Shown here: positions 50,434 through 60,510 of the stretch, in pieces | How the letters are laid out: the number at the start of each line of letters is the position of its first letter | How positions within the stretch are numbered: position 1 is the stretch's first letter | NCBI RefSeq assembly: GCF_032670585.1 | Contig: NZ_JAVQHL010000002.1 | Location: 868,001 to 932,000, forward strand | From: Ostreiculturibacter nitratireducens | GTDB taxonomy: Bacteria > Pseudomonadota > Alphaproteobacteria > Rhodobacterales > Rhodobacteraceae | Reading direction: 5' to 3' | DNA length: 64,000 nt | Notes under the pieces: generated by a model | Database searches by the model: none | Told to the model about the DNA's origin: nothing | Seen by the model: only the letters and a program-made list of their open reading frames with translations | Position numbers and translations under genes: made by a program

Positions 50434-52742
50434 GGGGTCCCCCTTGCGCGCCTGATCGCGCCCAGAACCCGCTCCGGCGTCGCGGGCGCGTCGAGTGCGG
50501 GGTAGTGCGGCCCGCAGGCAGCACAGGCGTCCGACAGCGCGAGAAAGGCGGAGATGCCCAGCATGAAGGGCGGCTCTCCCACGGCCTTGGAGCGGTAGAT
50601 CGTCTCCTCCCGGTTCTCGCCGTCCCAGAGCGCGACGTTGAAGACGCGCGGCCGGTCGGAACAGGCGGGGATCTTGTAGGTCGACGGCGCGTAGGTCCGG
50701 AGCCGGCCCTTGTCGTCCCAGACGATCTCCTCCATCGTGAGCCAGCCCGCGCCCTGGACGTAGCCGCCCTCGATCTGGCCTACGTCGATCGCGGGGTTCA
50801 GGCTTTGACCGACGTCGTGCAGGATGTCCGCGCGCAGGATCCGGTTCTCGCCCGTCAGCGTATCGACCACCACTTCCGTCACTGCGGCACCATAGGCGAA
50901 GTAATAGAACGGGCGCCCGCGCCCCTGCAGCCGGTCCCAGTTGATCTTCGGTGTGGCGTAGAAGCCGGTTGCCGAGAGGCTCACGCGGCCCTGGTAGGCC
51001 CGCATCGCCGCCTCGGCGAAGGTCATCTCGTCATCACCCGCAAAGACCTTGCCGCCGGCGAAATGCACACGCCGCGGCTCGGTCTGATAGCGTTCGGCGA
51101 GGAAGACGGCGATCCGGTCCCGGATCGTGTCGCAGGCGGCCTTCACCGCCATCCCGTTCATGTCCGAGCCCGACGAGGCCGCGGTGGCCGAGGTGTTCGG
51201 CACCTTGCCGGTATCGGTCGCGGTGATCCTGACCGACCCCATATCCACCCCGAAGGCCGCGGCCGCCACCTGCGCGACCTTCTGGTTCAGGCCCTGGCCC
51301 ATCTCGGTGCCGCCGTGGTTCAGATGTATCGAACCGTCCTGGTAGACGTGGACCAGCGCGCCCGCCTGGTTGAGATGCGTGAGCGTGAAGCTGATCCCGA
51401 ACTTCACCGGGGACAGCGCGATCCCCTTCTTGAGGATGTCGTTCGCGGCATTCCACTCCGCCACCGCGCGCCTGCGCGCAGCGAAATCCGATCGCTTCTC
51501 CAGATCGGCGATGAGGCCGCGCAGGATGAAATCCTCGACGGGCATGTGGTAGGGCGTCGTCGCAACGCCCGCGTCTTTCCTATCGGATGTCGCGGGTGCC
51601 TTCGCTTCCGGATAGAAGTTCCGCCGCCGCACCTCGACCGGGTCGAGCTTCAGCGCGTGCGCGACGTGATCCATCACCCGCTCGATCCCGATCATCCCCT
51701 GCGGCCCGCCGAAGCCGCGGAAGGCGGTGGCGGACTGGGTGTTGGTCCTGAGCCGGTGGCTCTCGATCCGGATGTTCGGCAGGTCGTAGGCGTTGTCCGC
51801 GTGCAGCATCGCCCGGTCGGCGACGGGCAGCGACAGGTCCTGCGCCCAGCCGCAGCGGACGAGGTGGCGGAACTCGATCCCCAGGACGCGGCCCTCGCGG
51901 TCCACGCCCGCGCGGTATTCGATCCGGAAATCGTGGCGCTTGCCCGTGATCGTCATGTCGTCGTCACGGTCATAGCGCATCTTGCAGGCGCGGCCCGTGG
52001 CGCGCGCCGCCACCGCGCAGGCGACCGCGAGCGCGTTCCCCTGGCTTTCCTTTCCGCCGAAACCGCCGCCCATCCGGCGCGTCTCGACGCGCACCGAGTG
52101 CATTGGCAGGCCAAGCGCCTCGCCCACCTTGTGCTGGATCTCGGTCGGATGCTGGGAGGAGGCCATGACCACCATCCCGTCCTCGGCCGGAAGGGCCAGC
52201 GCGGCCTGCCCCTCGAGGTAGAAGTGCTCCTGTGCGCCGGTTTCGAGCGTCCCTTCGATCACCCGCTCCGCGCCTTCTATGGCCGCGGCGGCAGCGCCCT
52301 TTTCCCAGACGACCGGCCCGCTCTCGAACCGGGACCCGGCGGCGATCGCGTCATCCAATGTCAGGATCGCGGGCAGTTCCTCATATTCGATCCTCCCCAG
52401 ACGCGCCGCCTTTCGCGCCGCGAGATGTGTCTCGGCCACGACGAGGAAGACGGGCTGGCCCACGTGGTGAACCGTCCCCTGTGCAAGCAGCGGCTCGTCA
52501 TGGGCGGAGGAGGAAACATCGTTGGCGAAGGGAAGGTCCTCTGCCGTCAGCACGGCGATGACGCCCGGCGCCGCGCGGGCCGCCGAGAGGTCCATTGCGG
52601 CGATGCGGCCATGCGCGACGGACGACAGGCCGAAGGCGAGGTGAAGCGTTCCGGCTGGGCTCGGTATGTCGTCGATGTAGCGCGCCTCCCCGGTGACGTG
52701 GAGGCGGGCGGAATCGTGGGGGAGCGGTCTGGAGATCGTCAT
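50430..52742 (-). CDS. xdhB: Xanthine dehydrogenase molybdenum-binding subunit XdhB
   Basis: Oxidises hypoxanthine and xanthine to urate at a Mo-pterin centre. The 770-residue subunit carries Glu232 (GGGFGGKES), Arg310 (VADRAMLHADN) and Glu723 (VGEPPF). The first two coincide with R. capsulatus XdhB catalytic residues Glu232 and Arg310, and the third is at the same distance from the C-terminus as Glu730 there. FRGFGGPQG and GTEMGQGLNQK are further family motifs. It overlaps xdhA and xdhC by four bases each and pairs with XdhA in an (alpha-beta)2 enzyme. Confidence 0.97.
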   Translation of the reverse strand: MTISRPLPHDSARLHVTGEARYIDDIPSPAGTLHLAFGLSSVAHGRIAAMDLSAARAAPGVIAVLTAEDLPFANDVSSSAHDEPLLAQGTVHHVGQPVFLVVAETHLAARKAARLGRIEYEELPAILTLDDAIAAGSRFESGPVVWEKGAAAAAIEGAERVIEGTLETGAQEHFYLEGQAALALPAEDGMVVMASSQHPTEIQHKVGEALGLPMHSVRVETRRMGGGFGGKESQGNALAVACAVAARATGRACKMRYDRDDDMTITGKRHDFRIEYRAGVDREGRVLGIEFRHLVRCGWAQDLSLPVADRAMLHADNAYDLPNIRIESHRLRTNTQSATAFRGFGGPQGMIGIERVMDHVAHALKLDPVEVRRRNFYPEAKAPATSDRKDAGVATTPYHMPVEDFILRGLIADLEKRSDFAARRRAVAEWNAANDILKKGIALSPVKFGISFTLTHLNQAGALVHVYQDGSIHLNHGGTEMGQGLNQKVAQVAAAAFGVDMGSVRITATDTGKVPNTSATAASSGSDMNGMAVKAACDTIRDRIAVFLAERYQTEPRRVHFAGGKVFAGDDEMTFAEAAMRAYQGRVSLSATGFYATPKINWDRLQGRGRPFYYFAYGAAVTEVVVDTLTGENRILRADILHDVGQSLNPAIDVGQIEGGYVQGAGWLTMEEIVWDDKGRLRTYAPSTYKIPACSDRPRVFNVALWDGENREETIYRSKAVGEPPFMLGISAFLALSDACAACGPHYPALDAPATPERVLGAIRRARGTP

Positions 52743-54133
52743 GGGGAGACCTCCAGCACCGAAACCCGCGCGCCCTGGCTTTCATGCAGGTAGCGCAGCG
52801 CCATGTTCCGCGCGGTTTCCAGCCGGTACTCGGCGGAGGCGCGCATGTCCGAAATCGGCGCGTAGTCCTCCGCGAAGGCGGGGAACGCAGCCTCGACGGT
52901 GGCGAGTGTCCAGGGCTTGCCGGCAAGCGCTTCCTCCACGGCGGAGGCGCGCTTGGGAACACCGGCCATGCCGCCGAAAGCGATGCGCGCGCTGGTCACG
53001 GCACCCTCTTCGACGGTGACGTTGAAGCAGCCGCAAACGGCGGAGATGTCCTGGTCGAAGCGCTTAGAGAGCTTGTAGCACGCGAGCGCCGGGGCCGTTG
53101 CGGGGATTGTCACCGCCTCGATGAACTCGCCGGCGCGGCGGTCCTGCTTGCCGTAGTCGATGAAGAAGGACTCGAGCGGGATATCCCGACGCCCCTCCCC
53201 GCGCCGGAGGTGGAGCGTCGCGCCCATCGCGATGAGCGCAGGCGGCGCGTCGCCGATGGGCGAGCCGTTCGCGATGTTGCCGCCGATCGTCGCGGCGGCG
53301 CGGACCTGTTCTGAGGCAAAGCGGCGGAGAAGTTCGGCGAAGGCGGGGTGCGGGCCTTCCATCGCGGCGCGGAGCGCGGCGATGGTGACGCCCGCGCCGA
53401 CGCGAAAGCCCACGGCCGTCTCATCGATCCGCTTCAGGTCGGCGCAGCCGTGAAGGAAGGCGACCTCGGGCAGGTCGCGGAGCGCCTTCGTCACCCATAG
53501 GCCGACGTCGGTCGCCCCGGCGATCAGCGTCGCCCCGGGGTGGTCGACATACCAGGCGGCGAGTTCGTCGGCGGTCTCCGGAAGGCAGGCGGGGGCCGAC
53601 TTCCCCCGGGCCCCCGAGGATATTTCCGGCCAGAAGAAACGGGGATCGTCGCGGATCCAGTCCGGGACGGGGGCGGCATGGGCGGCCTCGGCGGCACGGA
53701 CGATCGGCGCGTAGCCGGTGCAGCGGCAGAGGTTGCCGGCGAGGACGTCGTCATGGTCCGTGCGGCCATTCAGGTGTGCCGCGGCCATCGAGACGGCGAA
53801 GCCCGGGGTGCAGAAGCCGCATTGCGAGCCGTGGTGGTCGATCAGTGCCTGCTGGACGGGATGCAGCGCGCCGTCGGGGGCAGATAGGCCCTCGACCGTG
53901 CGGACTGCCTTGCCGTGAAGCTGCGGCAGGAACAGGATGCAGGAATTGACCGCACGGGTGCCGGCTTCATCCGTCAGCATCACCGTGCAGGCGCCGCAGT
54001 CGCCCTCGTTGCAGCCTTCCTTGGTGCCTTTCAGGCCGCGCGCCTCGCGCAGCCAGTCCAGAAGCGTCCGTGTCGCGGGCTCTCCGCCGACGCGCACCGT
54101 CTCTCCGTTCAGAAGAAACGTTATGTCGTTCAT
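52739..54133 (-). CDS. xdhA: Xanthine dehydrogenase iron-sulfur/FAD subunit XdhA
   Basis: A 464-residue electron-transfer subunit. The plant-type 2Fe-2S site uses Cys41, 46, 49 and 65 (GCNEGDCGACT); the helical 2Fe-2S domain uses Cys105, 108, 136 and 138 (CGFC...CRC); and the FAD domain (about 180-350) includes AATIGGNIANGSPIGDAPP. The length matches R. capsulatus XdhA (about 462). It is the first gene of the seven-gene operon. The ATG at 54133 begins the conserved fold; the upstream frame extension is basic and not conserved-looking. A weak promoter candidate lies about 100 bases upstream. Confidence 0.96.
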   Translation of the reverse strand: MNDITFLLNGETVRVGGEPATRTLLDWLREARGLKGTKEGCNEGDCGACTVMLTDEAGTRAVNSCILFLPQLHGKAVRTVEGLSAPDGALHPVQQALIDHHGSQCGFCTPGFAVSMAAAHLNGRTDHDDVLAGNLCRCTGYAPIVRAAEAAHAAPVPDWIRDDPRFFWPEISSGARGKSAPACLPETADELAAWYVDHPGATLIAGATDVGLWVTKALRDLPEVAFLHGCADLKRIDETAVGFRVGAGVTIAALRAAMEGPHPAFAELLRRFASEQVRAAATIGGNIANGSPIGDAPPALIAMGATLHLRRGEGRRDIPLESFFIDYGKQDRRAGEFIEAVTIPATAPALACYKLSKRFDQDISAVCGCFNVTVEEGAVTSARIAFGGMAGVPKRASAVEEALAGKPWTLATVEAAFPAFAEDYAPISDMRASAEYRLETARNMALRYLHESQGARVSVLEVSP

Positions 54134-54242
54134 TCGAGCGTACCGCCGCCTTCTCCCCGACCAAGGCTTTCGCGCGCCCGCCCGATGCGGCGTAAAGCAG
54201 GTCGCGCGCCCTTGCTCATTTGTTCCAGTGAGCATCCGCCCA

Positions 54243-54270
54243 ATAATCATGGCAAGTGAATTTTCTCCAA
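54243..54270 (-). promoter_or_regulatory. Candidate promoter of the xdh-transporter operon
   Basis: On the minus strand TTGGAG (54270-54265) and GATTAT (54248-54243) are 16 bases apart, each matching four of six consensus positions, giving a leader of about 100 bases before xdhA. The surrounding AT-rich block between xdhA and dnaE is the only such segment there. Purine-responsive sites were not recognised. Confidence 0.3.
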
Positions 54271-54350
54271 AACACGGTGAAGGAGTTTTCGGATTTGCCG
54301 ATTAATCAGGTGACCTTTTCCCGCCGGAGCCGCTTCTGTAGGCTCCGCGC

Positions 54351-57300
54351 ATGACCAGGCCAGCCCGATTCATCCACCTCCGCGTCCATACCGAATACTC
54401 GCTTCTCGAAGGGGCGGTTCCGGTGAAGAAACTGCCCGCGCTCGCGGAGGCGGGCGGCATGCCGGCCGTGGCCGTCACGGACACGAACAACATGTTCGCG
54501 GCGCTGGAGTTTTCGGTCACGGCCTCGGGGGCTGGGGTGCAGCCGATCATCGGCTGCCAGGTTGATCTTGCATACGAGGCGGCGGAGCCAGGGGGCAAGC
54601 CGAAGCTGCCGGCGCCCGTGGTTCTTCTGGCGCAGGACGAGTCGGGCTACCTGAACCTTCTGAAGCTGAACAGTTGCCTCTACATCGGCAAGGGCGGCCA
54701 ACTGCCCCAGGTGACGCTCGAGGAGCTTGAATCTCATGCCGGCGGCATAATCTGCTTGACCGGCGGGCCGGAGGGGCCGGTCGGGAAGCTGCTTCAGTCG
54801 GGGCAGGGGGCGAAGGCCGAGGCGCTTGTGAAGCGGCTCGCGGCGGCGTTTCCGGATAGGCTCTACGTGGAACTCCAGCGGCATCCGGGCGAGGGCGGGG
54901 CGCTGACCGAGGCCGAGCGGGCAACCGAGCGCGGGCATGTGGAGATGGCCTATGCGCTGGGCCTGCCGCTCGTCGCCACCAACGACGTCTACTTCCCGAA
55001 GGCCGGCATGTACGAGGCGCATGACGCGCTGATCTGCATCGCCGAGGGCGCCTATGTCGACCAGCAGGAGCCGCGCCGGCGGCTGACCCCGCAGCACTAC
55101 TTCAAGAGCGCGGACGAGATGGCCGCGCTTTTCGCCGACCTCCCCGAAGCCCTCGAGAACACGATCGAGATCGCGCGTCGCTGCGCCTTCGCCGCGAAGA
55201 AGCGGTCGCCGATCCTGCCGCGCTTCGCCGACGACGAGGTCGAGGAACTCCGGCGGCAGGCGCGCGAGGGGCTGAAGGCCCGGCTCGCGGTCATCCCACA
55301 TGCCGCGTCGGTCGAGGAATACGAGAAGCGGCTCGATTTCGAGCTGGGGATCATCGAGCAGATGGGCTTCCCCGGCTACTTCCTGATCGTTGCGGATTTC
55401 ATCAAATGGGCGAAGGCGCACGACATTCCGGTGGGTCCGGGGCGGGGTTCGGGCGCAGGTTCTCTCGTCGCCTATGCGCTGACGATCACCGACCTCGATC
55501 CGCTGCGCTACTCCCTTCTGTTCGAACGCTTCCTGAACCCGGAACGGGTTTCGATGCCCGACTTCGACATCGACTTCTGCATGGACCGGCGGGAAGAGGT
55601 GATACGCTACGTGCAGGACCGCTATGGCCGTGACCGCGTGGGGCAGATCATCACCTTCGGCGCGCTTCTGTCGAAGGCGGCGGTCAGGGACGTGGGCCGC
55701 GTGTTGCAGATGCCCTACGGGCAGGTGGACCGGCTGTCGAAGATGATCCCGGTCGAGGGGGTGAAGCCCGTCTCGATCGAGAAGGCGCTGGCGGACGAGC
55801 CGCGTCTGCGCGAGGCGGCGCGGGCGGAGGAGGTCGTCGACCGGCTTCTGACCTACGCGCGGCAGGTCGAGGGGCTTCTGCGCAACGCCTCCACCCACGC
55901 TGCGGGCGTCGTGATCGGCGACCGGCCGCTGGACGAGCTGGTGCCGCTTTACCAGGATCCGCGGTCGGACATGCCGGCCACCCAGTTCAACATGAAATGG
56001 GTCGAAGCCGCGGGCCTCGTGAAATTCGACTTCCTTGGGCTGAAGACGCTGACGGTCATCCAGAACGCGCTCGACCTTCTGAAGCTGCGCGGCGTCGAGG
56101 TGGATATCGGGCTGATCCCTCTCGACGATACGAAGACCTACGAACTCTACGCCTCGGCACGCACCGTCGCGGTGTTCCAGGTGGAAAGCTCAGGCATGAT
56201 GGACGCGCTGCGGCGCATGAAGCCCACCTGCATCGAGGACATCGTTGCGCTCGTGGCGCTTTACCGTCCGGGTCCGATGGAGAACATCCCGACCTATTGC
56301 GAGGTGAAGAACGGGCTGAAGGATCGCGCCTCGATCCATCCCTCGATCGACCATATTCTGGAAGAGACGCAGGGCATCATCGTCTACCAGGAACAGGTGA
56401 TGCAGATCGCGCAGGAGATGGCGGGCTACAGCCTGGGGGGCGCCGACCTTCTGCGGCGCGCCATGGGCAAGAAGATCGCCGAGGAGATGGCGAAGGAGCG
56501 GCCGAAGTTCATCGAGGGCTCGGTGAAGAACGGCGTTTCGAAGGAGAAGGCGGGCGAAGTCTTCGACCTTCTGGAGAAGTTCGCGAACTACGGCTTCAAC
56601 AAGTCGCACGCGGCGGCCTATGCGGTGGTGAGCTACCAGACCGCCTGGCTGAAGGCGAACCACCCGGTCGAGTTCATGGCTGCGGTGATGAACTGCGATA
56701 TCCATCTCACCGACAAGCTCGCGATCTACAAGCGGGAGGTGGACCGGCTGGGGATCGAGACGGTGGCGCCCTGCGTCAACCGGTCGGGCGCGACCTTCAC
56801 GGTGTCGGAGGGGCGGATCGTCTACGCGCTGGGCGCGCTGAAGAACGTCGGCGTCGAGGCGATGAAGATGATTGTGGAGGCGAGGGGAGCGAAGCCCTTC
56901 GTGTCGCTCTTCGATTTCGCGCGGCGGGTGGACCTGAAAAGGGTGGGCAAACGGCCCCTGGAAATGCTGGCGCGGGCCGGGGCCTTCGACGTGCTCGACC
57001 GGAACCGCGCGCGGGTGTTCGACTCGCTCGACGCGCTTGTGGCCTATTCGGCCGCGGTGCACGAGGCGGCGGGTTCCGCTCAGGTGTCCCTCTTCGGCGA
57101 GGCGGGCGAAGACCTGCCCGAGCCCCGGCTTCCGAACCGCGACGACTGGCTGCCGACGGAGCGGTTGGGGGAAGAGCACAAGGCTATCGGTTTCTACCTG
57201 TCCGGCCATCCGCTCGACGACTACCTGCCGGCGCTCAAGCGCAAGAACGTCATGACGCTTGCCGAAATCACGGCGGCGGCGGAGCGTGGACCGCTGGTCG

Positions 57301-57797
57301 CGAAGATCGCGGGCAACGTCTCGGCGCGGCAGGAACGGAAATCGGCGCGGGGGAACCGTTTCGCCTTCGTGTCGCTGTCGGACCCGACGGGGCTCTACGA
57401 GGTCACGGTGTTCTCCGACACGCTGGAGCAGGCGCGGGCGCATCTGGAGCCCGGAAGCGCGGTCGTCCTGACCGTCGAGGCGACGATGGAGGGCGAGACG
57501 CTGAAACTTCTCGCCCGCGCGGCGCAGCCGATCGACGGCGTGGCGATGGACGCGGGTGGCGCGGGGCTGCGCATCCACATCGCGGAGGCGACGGCCGTCG
57601 CCTCCGTAGCCTCGCTGCTCGAACGGCTGAAAGGGGAGGCCAAGTCACGGTCGAAGGGGCCGATTGTCTTCTGCATCGCCGACCGGGAGACGGGTGACGA
57701 GATCGATATCTCGGTGGGTGAGGATTTCCCTGTGAACCCGCAGATCAAGGGCGCGATCAAGTCGATGGGCGGGGTGCTGACCGTCGAGGAGATCTAG
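54351..57797 (+). CDS. dnaE: DNA polymerase III alpha subunit
   Basis: Replicative polymerase, 1148 residues, in the range of DnaE1. The N-terminal PHP domain begins FIHLRVHTEYSLLEGAV; the palm carries PDFDIDF at 403-409, with Asp404 and Asp406 aligning with E. coli Asp401 and Asp403; GPGRGSGAGSLVAYALTITD precedes it. The C-terminus has an OB-fold domain (GNVSARQERKSARGNRFAFVSLSDPTG). The ATG at 54351 precedes the PHP domain directly. Divergent from xdhA; the stop codon abuts the start of the following gene. Confidence 0.97.
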   Translation: MTRPARFIHLRVHTEYSLLEGAVPVKKLPALAEAGGMPAVAVTDTNNMFAALEFSVTASGAGVQPIIGCQVDLAYEAAEPGGKPKLPAPVVLLAQDESGYLNLLKLNSCLYIGKGGQLPQVTLEELESHAGGIICLTGGPEGPVGKLLQSGQGAKAEALVKRLAAAFPDRLYVELQRHPGEGGALTEAERATERGHVEMAYALGLPLVATNDVYFPKAGMYEAHDALICIAEGAYVDQQEPRRRLTPQHYFKSADEMAALFADLPEALENTIEIARRCAFAAKKRSPILPRFADDEVEELRRQAREGLKARLAVIPHAASVEEYEKRLDFELGIIEQMGFPGYFLIVADFIKWAKAHDIPVGPGRGSGAGSLVAYALTITDLDPLRYSLLFERFLNPERVSMPDFDIDFCMDRREEVIRYVQDRYGRDRVGQIITFGALLSKAAVRDVGRVLQMPYGQVDRLSKMIPVEGVKPVSIEKALADEPRLREAARAEEVVDRLLTYARQVEGLLRNASTHAAGVVIGDRPLDELVPLYQDPRSDMPATQFNMKWVEAAGLVKFDFLGLKTLTVIQNALDLLKLRGVEVDIGLIPLDDTKTYELYASARTVAVFQVESSGMMDALRRMKPTCIEDIVALVALYRPGPMENIPTYCEVKNGLKDRASIHPSIDHILEETQGIIVYQEQVMQIAQEMAGYSLGGADLLRRAMGKKIAEEMAKERPKFIEGSVKNGVSKEKAGEVFDLLEKFANYGFNKSHAAAYAVVSYQTAWLKANHPVEFMAAVMNCDIHLTDKLAIYKREVDRLGIETVAPCVNRSGATFTVSEGRIVYALGALKNVGVEAMKMIVEARGAKPFVSLFDFARRVDLKRVGKRPLEMLARAGAFDVLDRNRARVFDSLDALVAYSAAVHEAAGSAQVSLFGEAGEDLPEPRLPNRDDWLPTERLGEEHKAIGFYLSGHPLDDYLPALKRKNVMTLAEITAAAERGPLVAKIAGNVSARQERKSARGNRFAFVSLSDPTGLYEVTVFSDTLEQARAHLEPGSAVVLTVEATMEGETLKLLARAAQPIDGVAMDAGGAGLRIHIAEATAVASVASLLERLKGEAKSRSKGPIVFCIADRETGDEIDISVGEDFPVNPQIKGAIKSMGGVLTVEEI

Positions 57798-59369
57798 ATG
57801 CGGCCGCGCCGGCTTCTTCGCTGGCTGCGCCGTCTGGCCTTCGTCGTCGCAATTGCCGCGCTGGGTGTCTTGGCCGCGCGCCTTTCCTTCCCCTTGCCGT
57901 CGCTGGACGGCCGGGTCCCGTCGCAGGCGATCGCGGCATCGGAATCGACTGCCCTCGGCGCAGGGATTTCGCTGGTGGCGGCCGAGCATCCCGGATTGTC
58001 CGGCGTGGCATCGCTGCGTCGCGGGCCCGACGCTTTCGGGGCCCGCGTGACGCTGGCGCGCGCGGCGGAGTCCTCCATCGACGCGCAGTACTACATCTGG
58101 CAGCGGGATGTGACGGGGTTTTTGTTGCTCGACGAACTTCGCGCGGCGGCGGAGCGGGGGGTCCGGGTCCGGCTTCTCCTGGACGACGTGGGAACCGCGG
58201 GGCTTGATGCGGAACTTGCCGCGCTCGACGCGCTGCCGAATTTCGAGGTGCGGCTGTTCAACCCCTTCACGCTGAGGACATTGCGCTCGGCAGGATACCT
58301 TTTCGATGTCGTCCGGCTGAACCGGCGGATGCACAACAAGGCCTTCACGGTGGACGGGGCCGTCACGATCGTCGGCGGACGCAATGTCGGTGACATCTAC
58401 TTCGCCCGCGCGGCCGAGGGGCATTATTCGGATTTCGATGTCCTGGTGGTCGGGCCGGCCGCGGCCGAGGTCTCGACGGACTTCGATGCCTATTGGGCGA
58501 GTGCGTCCGCCTATCCCGTGAACCTTCTGGTCGAGCCATCCGAAGGGGGCCTCGATAGCCTTCGCGAGGCGGTCGCAGGGGCTGCATCGGACCCGGCGGC
58601 AGAGGTGTTTCTCGACGCCGTGGAGGCTTCGACCCTGGTGCCCGGTCTCAAGGCCGGAGCGGCCGGGCTCGATTGGGTGGCCGCGCGCCTTCTGAGCGAT
58701 GATCCGGCGAAGGCGCTTGGGCTTGCCGGGAAGGACGAGATTCTGATGGCGCGACTGTCCGAGGAGATGGGCAGGTCGGTGCGCGGTCTCGACCTCATCT
58801 CCGCCTATTTCATTCCAGGCAGGCGGGGCGCCGCGTTGCTCGCCGGCCTCGCGGAGCAGGGGCTCCGCGTCCGGATCCTCACGAACTCGCTCGAGTCGAC
58901 CGACGTGCCACCGGTTCATTCCGGCTATGTCGAATACCGCGACGAGCTGCTCGATGCCGGGGTCGAGCTTTACGAGATGAAGTCGACGACCGTCCCGCGC
59001 GAGGATGCAGACCATTTCGGCGTCCTCGCCTCCGCCACGTCGAGCCTCCATGCGAAGGTCCTGACCATCGACGGCGAGAGGGTCTTCGTCGGCTCGTTCA
59101 ACTTCGATCCCCGGTCCTTCTTCCTGAACTGCGAGATGGGGATCCTGATCGACAGCGTGGCGATCGCGTCCGAGTTCGACGGGATCTTCGACGAGCGGGT
59201 ACGGGTCAATGCCTACCGCGTGATACGCGCCGAGGACGGCGGGACGGAATGGATCGAGACGCTGCCGGACGGCGGAGAGGTCACCTACGGCTCGGAACCC
59301 CGGACGACGTTCCTCGAACGGGCGGCGGTCGCGGTGATCGGCTGGCTGCCGGTGGACTGGATGCTCTAG
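57798..59369 (+). CDS. Phospholipase D family protein (cardiolipin-synthase-like)
   Basis: A 523-residue membrane-anchored PLD-superfamily enzyme. After an Arg-rich N-terminus there is one hydrophobic helix (about 13-31), then two HKD motifs: His179-x-Lys181-x4-Asp186 (MHNKAFTVD) and His417-x-Lys419-x4-Asp424 (LHAKVLTID), each followed by the expected Gly/Ser-Asn elements (GGRNVGD, GSFNFDPRS). The pattern suits cardiolipin synthase or another phosphatidyltransferase/phospholipase. The ATG follows the dnaE stop with no base between, so translation is likely coupled, although no functional link is known. Confidence 0.88.
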   Translation: MRPRRLLRWLRRLAFVVAIAALGVLAARLSFPLPSLDGRVPSQAIAASESTALGAGISLVAAEHPGLSGVASLRRGPDAFGARVTLARAAESSIDAQYYIWQRDVTGFLLLDELRAAAERGVRVRLLLDDVGTAGLDAELAALDALPNFEVRLFNPFTLRTLRSAGYLFDVVRLNRRMHNKAFTVDGAVTIVGGRNVGDIYFARAAEGHYSDFDVLVVGPAAAEVSTDFDAYWASASAYPVNLLVEPSEGGLDSLREAVAGAASDPAAEVFLDAVEASTLVPGLKAGAAGLDWVAARLLSDDPAKALGLAGKDEILMARLSEEMGRSVRGLDLISAYFIPGRRGAALLAGLAEQGLRVRILTNSLESTDVPPVHSGYVEYRDELLDAGVELYEMKSTTVPREDADHFGVLASATSSLHAKVLTIDGERVFVGSFNFDPRSFFLNCEMGILIDSVAIASEFDGIFDERVRVNAYRVIRAEDGGTEWIETLPDGGEVTYGSEPRTTFLERAAVAVIGWLPVDWML

Positions 59370-60448
59370 CGCCGGATCCGGTTCGCGAAGAGGCGGGCCA
59401 CCGTCACGGCGAGGATGATGCGGGCGATGTGGTGGGCGGTGACATAGAGCACGCTCATCTGGAGCGAGAGCGCGATGAGTGCCATTTCGGCAAGCCCGCC
59501 GGGGGCGAAGGCAAGGAAGACGGCCGCCGGCGGTTCGTGGACGTGGCGGGCGAGTACGAAGGCCACGGCGGTCGCGGCGCCGATCGTGAGCGCGACGTTC
59601 AGCACGGCGAGACGGACGCCCGTCACGAAATGCGAGGCCGGCGTGCCGGCAAAGCGGACGCCGAGGCTCGTGCCGATCACGACCTGGGTGAGCGCGATGA
59701 GCCAGCCCGGCGGAACCGTCGCCGTAAGGCCCGCAAGGTGCGCCGCGCCGGAAAGGATGATGGGGCCGGTGATCATTCCCGCAGGCAGGTTCGACTTCAT
59801 GCCCAGCCAGGCCCCGACGATCGCGGCGGCGGCGAGGATCAGGGCGTCCTGGATCGTCAGCGGCACCGTCGTCGCGCCCATGGTCGTGCCGCCGGCCGAG
59901 CCCACGGCATGCCCGGTGATCCAGGTGAATGCGAGCGGCACCAGGATGATCGTGAGGATGAGCCGCAGGAATTGCAGCATCGTCAGCATGCGTGGATCGG
60001 CTCCCATCTCCTCCCCCATCTGCACCGCTTCGATGAGCCCGCCGGGCGCGGTGCCGAAGTAGGCGGTGATCGGGTCCACCCGCCCAGTCGCGCGGAGCGC
60101 GCGGTAGCCGACGAAGTGGACGGCCGGGATGAAGAGACAGAGCGCGAGCAGCGATGGCCACCAGAGCTTCGCTTCGCTCAGGATATCGGGGCTGAAGGCG
60201 CCTCCGATCGCGACGCCGATGATGGGGATGAAATACTGCCGCAGTTTCTGGGGCACTTGGGGCAGGTGGCCTGCAAGCTTCATCCCGGTGACCGACGCGG
60301 TTCCGACGGCCAGAAGCGAGCCCAGCAGCATCGGCAGTGGCAGGTGCAGCGCCTTCGCCGCGAACCCGCCCACGGCGCCAAGCGCGTAGCTCAGCATCAC
60401 GGTTCGAAGGTGAAGTCCTTCAGCGGATTGCGGAAGTCGGAGGGCCAT
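59366..60448 (-). CDS. AbrB family (PF05145) membrane protein
   Basis: A 360-residue, ten-helix protein with a duplicated half carrying LPLPMLLGSLLAVGTASVTGMKL and NLPAGMITGPIILSGAAHLAG, plus TAPGGLIEAVQMG and APGGLAEMALIALSL. This is the 'ammonia monooxygenase regulator/AbrB' membrane family; the name is historical and the function is unknown, probably transport. The start is uncertain: 60448 is used, with 60397 as alternative, and neither has a good ribosome site. Overlaps the convergent PLD gene by four bases. Confidence 0.88.
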   Translation of the reverse strand: MALRLPQSAEGLHLRTVMLSYALGAVGGFAAKALHLPLPMLLGSLLAVGTASVTGMKLAGHLPQVPQKLRQYFIPIIGVAIGGAFSPDILSEAKLWWPSLLALCLFIPAVHFVGYRALRATGRVDPITAYFGTAPGGLIEAVQMGEEMGADPRMLTMLQFLRLILTIILVPLAFTWITGHAVGSAGGTTMGATTVPLTIQDALILAAAAIVGAWLGMKSNLPAGMITGPIILSGAAHLAGLTATVPPGWLIALTQVVIGTSLGVRFAGTPASHFVTGVRLAVLNVALTIGAATAVAFVLARHVHEPPAAVFLAFAPGGLAEMALIALSLQMSVLYVTAHHIARIILAVTVARLFANRIRR

Positions 60449-60510
60449 CGGGTCGGTCGGCAGCGTTCGGCTCGCGCAACGTGACAGGCGGGACGCCCAC
60501 CGGCAAGCCC

